From: an uncultured Eubacterium sp.
GTDB taxonomy: Bacteria > Bacillota > Clostridia > Peptostreptococcales > Anaerovoracaceae
NCBI GenBank assembly: GCA_946614405.1
Contig: CAMOGZ010000033.1
Span: forward strand, 1-10,579
Direction of reading: 5' to 3'
Length of the DNA: 10,579 bases
Both the position numbers and the translations under genes were made by a program. Numbering within the stretch: position 1 is the stretch's first letter; the number at the start of each line of letters is the position of its first letter. The notes under the pieces are model-generated. The model did not search any database. It was given only the letters and a program-made list of their open reading frames with translations, and was not told the DNA's origin. Of this stretch, positions 6,672 to 10,579 are shown piece after piece.

Positions 6672-7400
6672 ATGGATGCAAGATTACAGAAGATCATAGA
6701 TGAAAGCAATAACATCGTATTCTTTGGCGGCGCCGGCGTCTCCACCGAGAGCGGCATTCCGGACTTCCGCTCTGAGAGCGGCCTGTACCACGCCCAGGAG
6801 GTCTACGGCTACAGCCCGGAGACCATGCTGTCCCACAGCTTCTATGTGCGGCAGACCAAGATGTTTTTCAAGTACTATAAGGAGAACCTCATCCACCAGG
6901 AGGCCCAGCCGAACAAAGCCCACCTGGCCCTGGCTGCTCTGGAGCAGGCGGGTAAGCTGAAGGCGGTGGTCACCCAGAACATCGACGGGCTGCACCAGAA
7001 GGCCGGAAGCAAGCAGGTCTACGAGCTTCACGGATCCGTGCTGCGCAACTACTGCCAGCGCTGCGGCAAGTTCTACGACCTGGACTACATCATGGATGAG
7101 AGCAATTGTGAGGAGGGGATCCCCAAGTGCAGCTGCGGCGGCACCATCAAGCCCGACGTGGTACTCTACGAGGAATCCCTGGACGACGCCTGCATCGAAG
7201 GCGCCGTGGAAGCCATCTCCAGAGCGGATACACTGATCATTGGCGGAACCTCGCTGGTGGTATATCCTGCGGCAGGACTGATCCATTACTTCCACGGGAA
7301 GAACCTGGTCCTCATCAACAAAGACAAGACGCAGTATGACAGCAAAGCCGACCTGGTGATCAACGACTCCATCGGCAAGGTAATGGAGATGACAGAATGA
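6672..7400 (+). CDS. Sirtuin (SIR2 family), NAD+-dependent protein deacylase
   Basis: Removes acyl groups from protein lysines using NAD+, yielding nicotinamide and O-acyl-ADP-ribose; cytoplasmic. The 242-residue length is typical of small bacterial sirtuins. All core motifs are present: GGAGVSTESGIPDFR (19-33) of the Rossmann NAD site, TQNIDGLHQKAGS with Asn103 and Asp105, catalytic His120 (ELHGS), a structural zinc site C128/C131/C153/C155 (CQRC and CSC), KPDVVLYEE and GGTSLVVYPA. Such enzymes are often called CobB or SrtN; the substrate range cannot be read from sequence. The ATG at 6672 has AAAGGAGG 8 bases upstream; an in-frame ATG at 6615 lies inside the terminator hairpin. Its stop overlaps the surE start (ATGA). 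The preceding gene encodes a lipoyl-type domain, a possible acylated substrate, but this is only inference. Confidence 0.95.
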   Translation: MDARLQKIIDESNNIVFFGGAGVSTESGIPDFRSESGLYHAQEVYGYSPETMLSHSFYVRQTKMFFKYYKENLIHQEAQPNKAHLALAALEQAGKLKAVVTQNIDGLHQKAGSKQVYELHGSVLRNYCQRCGKFYDLDYIMDESNCEEGIPKCSCGGTIKPDVVLYEESLDDACIEGAVEAISRADTLIIGGTSLVVYPAAGLIHYFHGKNLVLINKDKTQYDSKADLVINDSIGKVMEMTE

Positions 7401-8155
7401 ATATATTAGTAGTAAATGATGACGGGATCCGCTCCGTCGGGCTGAGAGCATTGGTGGATGCTTTGAACCAGGTGGGTGACGTGTACGTCTGCGCGCCGGA
7501 AAACCAGCGCAGCGGATTCAGTCAGGCCATCACCATAGGAAGAGGGCTTCGGGTCTTCCCTGTGGAATATCCCGGTGCCAAAGGCGCCTACATCACCTCA
7601 GGAACTCCCGCAGACTGCACCAAAGCCGGACTGCAGTTCTTTGCGAAAGACGGCGTGAAAATGGACATCGTCTACTCCGGGATCAACCTGGGGAGCAACC
7701 TTGGGATGGACACCCTGTATTCCGGCACCGTCGGCGCGGCCATAGAGGCTGCCATGGACGGCATCCATGCCGTGGCCGTTTCAGCAGACAGCCACGAGGC
7801 CACGCATTTCGAAACAGCCTGCCAGCTGGCAGTGGATGTGATCCCCTACGTGATGGAGAAGATCACGGCCAATACGATTTTGAATATCAACGTGCCCGAC
7901 CTTCCGCCGGAAGAGATCAAAGGACTGCGATATACCAGACTGGGAGCCCGGTTTTACGACGATTCCTACGTGCTTCAGGAGAACGGAGCCTATCGTCTCA
8001 CCGGAGAGCCGGACAAGATCGAGGAGGAGCACCCGGATTCCGACGTCCGGGCGTCCATGGACGGCTACGCCACCATCACGCCGCTGCAGTTTGACTACAC
8101 ACAATTTGAGAAAATCAAAGAAGTCTCCGACTGGGGACTGACAATAAGGAAGTAA
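7397..8155 (+). CDS. surE: 5'/3'-nucleotidase SurE
   Basis: Metal-dependent phosphatase acting on nucleoside 5'- and 3'-monophosphates (and short polyphosphate in some species). The 252 aa fit the family. Signature parts are NILVVNDDGI at the N-terminus with metal ligands Asp8 and Asp9, Ser39 (NQRSGFS), Asn97 (SGINLGSNLG), plus TSGTPADC (68-74 region) and YSGTVGAAIEA (108-118). The ATG overlaps the sirtuin stop codon (ATGA), with GGAG 8 bases upstream, which implies translational coupling. In proteobacteria surE often neighbours pcm and rpoS; neither is present here. The next gene starts 2 bases after its stop. Confidence 0.95.
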   Translation: MNILVVNDDGIRSVGLRALVDALNQVGDVYVCAPENQRSGFSQAITIGRGLRVFPVEYPGAKGAYITSGTPADCTKAGLQFFAKDGVKMDIVYSGINLGSNLGMDTLYSGTVGAAIEAAMDGIHAVAVSADSHEATHFETACQLAVDVIPYVMEKITANTILNINVPDLPPEEIKGLRYTRLGARFYDDSYVLQENGAYRLTGEPDKIEEEHPDSDVRASMDGYATITPLQFDYTQFEKIKEVSDWGLTIRK

Positions 8156-8157
8156 AA

Positions 8158-9108
8158 ATGAGCATACTAAAACACAGCCTGGAAGAAGTGACTCCGGCAG
8201 ATGAGAAGATCCTGCAGGAGTACTTTCATGGATACGACTATCAGGGTGCCGGCTACACCTTCCTGGCCAACTATATCTGGCGAGACAGCTACTGCCTCAG
8301 CTGGGAGAGAATCAGCGACTACCTGGTGCTGGCGGGAACCGACTGCATGACCGGGACGCCCAAGTCCATCATTGCTATGCCCCTGACCCGGGACGGTTCC
8401 TACGACCCGGAGAAGGTGCGCAAGGTGATCCTGGAGACCCGGCGCCGGTTCGAGGAGCAGGGAGCAGCCTTCCGCATCGTCCAGATCCCCGGCCACATGG
8501 TGCCGGTATTAGAAGAAGCCTTCCCGGAAGGCTTTGTGCTGGAACGGGACCGGGACTATGACGAGTACGTCTACGAGCGGGAGAAGCTGACCTACCTCAG
8601 CGGCCGCGCCCTCCACAAGAAAAAGAATCACCTGAACTATTTCTACAAGAACTATCGCTACGAGACCCGCCCCCTGCAGCGGGAGGACCTGAAGGAGGTC
8701 CTGGACTTGTCCGACGAGATCCTGGCGGCCCGGAGCTACACCGAGGACGAGGAACAAAGCCTCACCATCGAGAAGGCGGCGATCTGGGAGATGATGGAGC
8801 ACCTGGGGGATCCCGATGTCTACTCCGTGGGCATCTACATCAAAGGCAAGCTGGAGGCCTTCGCCATCGGCGAGCGCCTGAACAAAGACACGGCGGTGGA
8901 GCATTTTGAGAAGGCCAACGACCATATACGGGGGCTGTATCAGGCCGTCTGCAGTGAATTCTGCAAGATCCTCCCGGAGGACATCGTATATGTAAACCGG
9001 GAAGAAGACATGGGCCTGGAGAATCTGCGGCAGGCCAAAGAGGCCCTGCGGCCCCATCATATGGTGGAGAAATATAATGCTTGCTTTTTCGGAGAGAGTA
9101 GTGTATAA
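8158..9108 (+). CDS. DUF2156 / LPG-synthase C-terminal-like protein (GNAT-type fold)
   Basis: Stand-alone soluble protein of 316 aa resembling the DUF2156 or phosphatidylglycerol lysyltransferase C-terminal domain, the catalytic part of MprF-type aminoacyl transferases, but without the membrane flippase part. Family-like segments are YLSGRALHKKKNHLNYF (146-162), RLNKDTAVEHFEKAN (from about 240), the stretch around GLYQAVCSEFC, and YVNREEDMGLENLRQAKEALRP (from 278). Stand-alone clostridial members have no established substrate, so lysyl transfer to lipid should not be assumed. The ATG lies 2 bases after the surE stop, with AAGGAAG about 5 bases upstream, so it is in the sirtuin-surE unit. Its TAA is part of a TATAAT that may serve as the -10 of the thiolase promoter. 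Arg codons are mostly CGG and CGC, unlike the thiolase gene. Confidence 0.85.
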   Translation: MSILKHSLEEVTPADEKILQEYFHGYDYQGAGYTFLANYIWRDSYCLSWERISDYLVLAGTDCMTGTPKSIIAMPLTRDGSYDPEKVRKVILETRRRFEEQGAAFRIVQIPGHMVPVLEEAFPEGFVLERDRDYDEYVYEREKLTYLSGRALHKKKNHLNYFYKNYRYETRPLQREDLKEVLDLSDEILAARSYTEDEEQSLTIEKAAIWEMMEHLGDPDVYSVGIYIKGKLEAFAIGERLNKDTAVEHFEKANDHIRGLYQAVCSEFCKILPEDIVYVNREEDMGLENLRQAKEALRPHHMVEKYNACFFGESSV

Positions 9109-9109
9109 T
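9081..9109 (+). promoter_or_regulatory. Candidate thiolase promoter overlapping the end of the DUF2156 gene
   Basis: TTGCTT (9081-9086) and a consensus TATAAT (9104-9109) are 17 bases apart, with a predicted start near 9116. The DUF2156 stop codon (9106-9108) lies inside the -10 box. The leader would be about 77 bases and would contain the Rex-like operator at 9135-9152, a position suited to blocking elongation or initiation. Confidence 0.5.
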
Positions 9110-9127
9110 ATATGTGTATGATAATTT

Positions 9128-9152
9128 TTTAACAATGTTAAATGTTTGACAA
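9128..9152. promoter_or_regulatory. Rex-like redox operator upstream of thiolase, with adjoining palindrome
   Basis: Positions 9135-9152 read ATGTTAA-ATGT-TTGACAA. This matches 12 of the 14 defined positions of the Rex operator TTGTTAA-N4-TTAACAA. A second, overlapping perfect palindrome, TTTAACA-A-TGTTAAA, covers 9128-9142 and contributes a further TTAACAA half-site at 9129-9135. Rex is the NADH/NAD+-sensing repressor known in Clostridia to bind upstream of thiolase and other fermentation genes. The site lies between the candidate promoter and the ribosome binding site (9176-9182). Assignment is by consensus match only. Confidence 0.65.
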
Positions 9153-9192
9153 TATGCCGTAATGGCGTTTTTATCAAGGAGGTACACGTAAA

Positions 9193-10380
9193 ATGAAAGA
9201 TGTAGTAATCGTCGGTGCTGCTAGAACAGCGATCGGAACCTTTGGCGGATCCCTGAAGGACGTACCGGCACGCAAGCTGGGTGCCATCGTTATCAAGGAA
9301 GCTCTGAACAGAGCTGGTGTCAAGCCTGAGGACGTAGATGAAGTCATCATGGGTGATGTTCTGCAGGGCGGACTGGGACAGAATGTTGCAAGACAGATGT
9401 CTCTGGACGCAGGTCTGCCTGTAGAAGTACCGGCAATGACTATCAATAAAGTTTGCGGTTCCGGTCTGAGAGCAGTTGAGCTGGCAGCACAGATCATCAA
9501 GGCTGGAGATGCTGATATTATCGTAGCAGGTGGTGCTGAGAACATGTCCGCTACCGCTTATGCCCTGCCGAAGGCAAGATGGGGACAGAGAATGTTCGAC
9601 GGAAAGATGGTCGACATGATGGTAAATGACGGACTGTGGGACGCATTCAATAACTATCACATGGGAATCACTGCTGAGAACGTTGCTGAGCAGTGGGGCC
9701 TGACCAGAGAGCAGCTGGATGAGTTTGCTCTGGCTTCTCAGCAGAAGGCAGAAGCAGCCATCAAGGGCGGCAAATTCAAGGATGAGATCGTACCGGTTGA
9801 GATCCCGCAGAGAAAGGGCGATCCGATCGTATTCGATACCGATGAGCATCCTAAGTTTGGATCCACTCTGGAGAAGATGGGCAAGCTGAAGCCGGCATTC
9901 AAGAAGGACGGCGGAGTTGTTACCGCAGCTAACGCTTCCGGAATCAACGATTCTGGTGCTGCTGTTGTCGTAATGAGCGCTGACAAGGCTGCTGAGCTGG
10001 GTCTGAAGCCGCTGGTTAAGATCGTAAGCTACGCAACCGGTGGTGTTGATCCGAGCATCATGGGAGTTGGACCTGTTCCGGCAACCAGAAAGGCTCTGGA
10101 GAAGGCTGGCCTGACCATCGCTGATATGGACCTGTACGAAGCAAACGAAGCATTTGCAGCACAGTCCCTGGCAGTTGGTAAGGAACTGGGATTCGATACT
10201 GAGAAGCTGAATGTAAACGGTGGTGCCATTGCTCTGGGTCACCCAATCGGAGCATCCGGCTGCAGAATCCTGATCACCCTGATTTACGAGATGCTGAGAA
10301 GAGACGACGCCAAGAAGGGTCTGGCTACCCTGTGCATCGGCGGCGGAATGGGAACAGCTGTCATCGTAGAGAAGTGCTAG
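9193..10380 (+). CDS. thl: Acetyl-CoA acetyltransferase (thiolase)
   Basis: Condenses two acetyl-CoA to acetoacetyl-CoA and CoA, the first step of C4 (butyrate-type) fermentation; cytoplasmic, usually a tetramer. The 395 aa length is standard. The catalytic residues are in place: nucleophile Cys88 ([11 protein letters not shown]), His350 (GHPIGASG) and Cys381 (LCIGGGMG); NEAFA and [10 protein letters not shown] are also intact. The biosynthetic (AtoB/ThlA) role is preferred over beta-oxidation because it stands alone as a clostridial thl with a Rex-like operator and not beside a fadB-type gene. AAGGAGG lies 10 bases before the start. Arginine is encoded almost only by AGA, a bias consistent with high expression. 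It is followed by a repeat-rich 3' region and a strong terminator about 170 bases downstream. Confidence 0.96.
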   Translation: MKDVVIVGAARTAIGTFGGSLKDVPARKLGAIVIKEALNRAGVKPEDVDEVIMGDVLQGGLGQNVARQMSLDAGLPVEVPAMTINKVCGSGLRAVELAAQIIKAGDADIIVAGGAENMSATAYALPKARWGQRMFDGKMVDMMVNDGLWDAFNNYHMGITAENVAEQWGLTREQLDEFALASQQKAEAAIKGGKFKDEIVPVEIPQRKGDPIVFDTDEHPKFGSTLEKMGKLKPAFKKDGGVVTAANASGINDSGAAVVVMSADKAAELGLKPLVKIVSYATGGVDPSIMGVGPVPATRKALEKAGLTIADMDLYEANEAFAAQSLAVGKELGFDTEKLNVNGGAIALGHPIGASGCRILITLIYEMLRRDDAKKGLATLCIGGGMGTAVIVEKC

Positions 10381-10404
10381 TTTCTGCAAGCTGACAGACG
10401 CGTC

Positions 10405-10498
10405 CGCCAGCCGGCAAGCATTAACTAGCTGGCAAAGCATACGCCAGTTGGTAAAGCATTCGCCAAGCGGCAAGCATACGCCAGTTGGTAAAACAATA
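10405..10498 (+). repeat. Degenerate 18-20 bp tandem repeat downstream of thiolase (five units)
   Basis: Five head-to-tail units begin at 10405, 10424, 10442, 10461 and 10479, lengths 19, 18, 19, 18 and 20. The rough consensus is CGCCAGYYGGYAAAGCATA. Most units hold a small dyad of the type CCAG-YTGG. Within the array, GCATACGCCAGTTGGTAAA occurs exactly twice, at 10437-10455 and 10474-10492, 37 bases apart, which suggests a two-unit duplication. It lies after the thiolase stop and before the terminator, so it would be in the mRNA 3' region. No coding role is apparent. Confidence 0.85.
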
Positions 10499-10551
10499 AG
10501 GCGCCGACGCGAGACTGTTACTTGAACAAGATCACGACATAGGAAGAAGAA

Positions 10552-10577
10552 CCCCGGAGGGAACTCCGGGGTTTTTT
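10552..10577 (+). terminator. Strong Rho-independent terminator after thiolase
   Basis: CCCCGGAG (10552-10559) pairs perfectly with CTCCGGGG (10564-10571) around a GGAA loop and is followed by six T. Two upstream A residues can also pair with the T run, so it may work in both directions. It would close the thiolase transcript about 170 bases after the stop. The stretch 10499-10551 between repeat array and terminator shows nothing recognisable. Confidence 0.93.
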
Positions 10578-10579
10578 GA

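Noticed and set aside
9146..9174. TTGACA with TTTTAT as the thiolase promoter
   Set aside because: The start point would fall near 9181, within the ribosome binding site. TTGACAA is better read as one half of the Rex-like operator.
8509..10473. Open frame of 654 codons on the minus strand
   Set aside because: It lies antisense to two well-supported genes (DUF2156 and thiolase), crosses their promoter region, has no recognisable domain or ribosome binding site, and is explained by the codon bias of the + strand genes.
10405..10498. CRISPR array
   Set aside because: Units are 18-20 bp, diverged and directly adjacent, with no unique spacers and no cas genes nearby.

Overview
The window looks like chromosome of an anaerobic, moderately GC-rich member of the Clostridia (Bacillota). 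This rests on a six-gene Rnf complex in clostridial order (C-D-G-E-A-B), a biosynthetic-type thiolase with a Rex-like operator, strong AGGAGG ribosome binding sites at nearly every gene, and Rho-independent terminators. Nothing in it looks like a phage, insertion sequence, plasmid, RNA gene or CRISPR array.

Layout, all genes on the + strand: (1) 1-192, an AT-rich leader with three perfect inverted repeats and a TATAAT box. (2) 193-5510, the rnfCDGEAB operon with overlapping or tightly spaced genes, closed by a terminator at 5541-5577. (3) 5701-6597, a single gene with its own candidate promoter and terminator; it encodes a cysteine-rich DUF5714-type domain fused to a C-terminal lipoyl-type domain. 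(4) 6672-9108, a three-gene unit: a sirtuin, SurE nucleotidase (ATGA overlap) and a DUF2156/LPG-synthase-C protein with a GNAT-like fold. (5) 9193-10380, an acetyl-CoA acetyltransferase gene, preceded by a near-consensus Rex site and followed by a degenerate 18-20 bp tandem repeat and a strong terminator.

Functionally, Rnf couples electron transfer from reduced ferredoxin to NAD+ with ion pumping. Thiolase starts the acetyl-CoA to C4 (butyrate-type) pathway, which reoxidises NADH. The Rex-like site gives a plausible NADH/NAD+ control of the thiolase. The sirtuin also consumes NAD+. No flavin transferase (ApbE), needed to flavinylate RnfD and RnfG, is present here.

The best candidate for something undescribed is the DUF5714-lipoyl fusion, which keeps a DK lysine in the lipoylation position and sits next to a protein deacylase. 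Other notable points are a Ser replacing Thr at the expected RnfG flavinylation site, an expanded repetitive tail on RnfB, nested inverted repeats before rnfC, and the repeat array in the thiolase 3' region.
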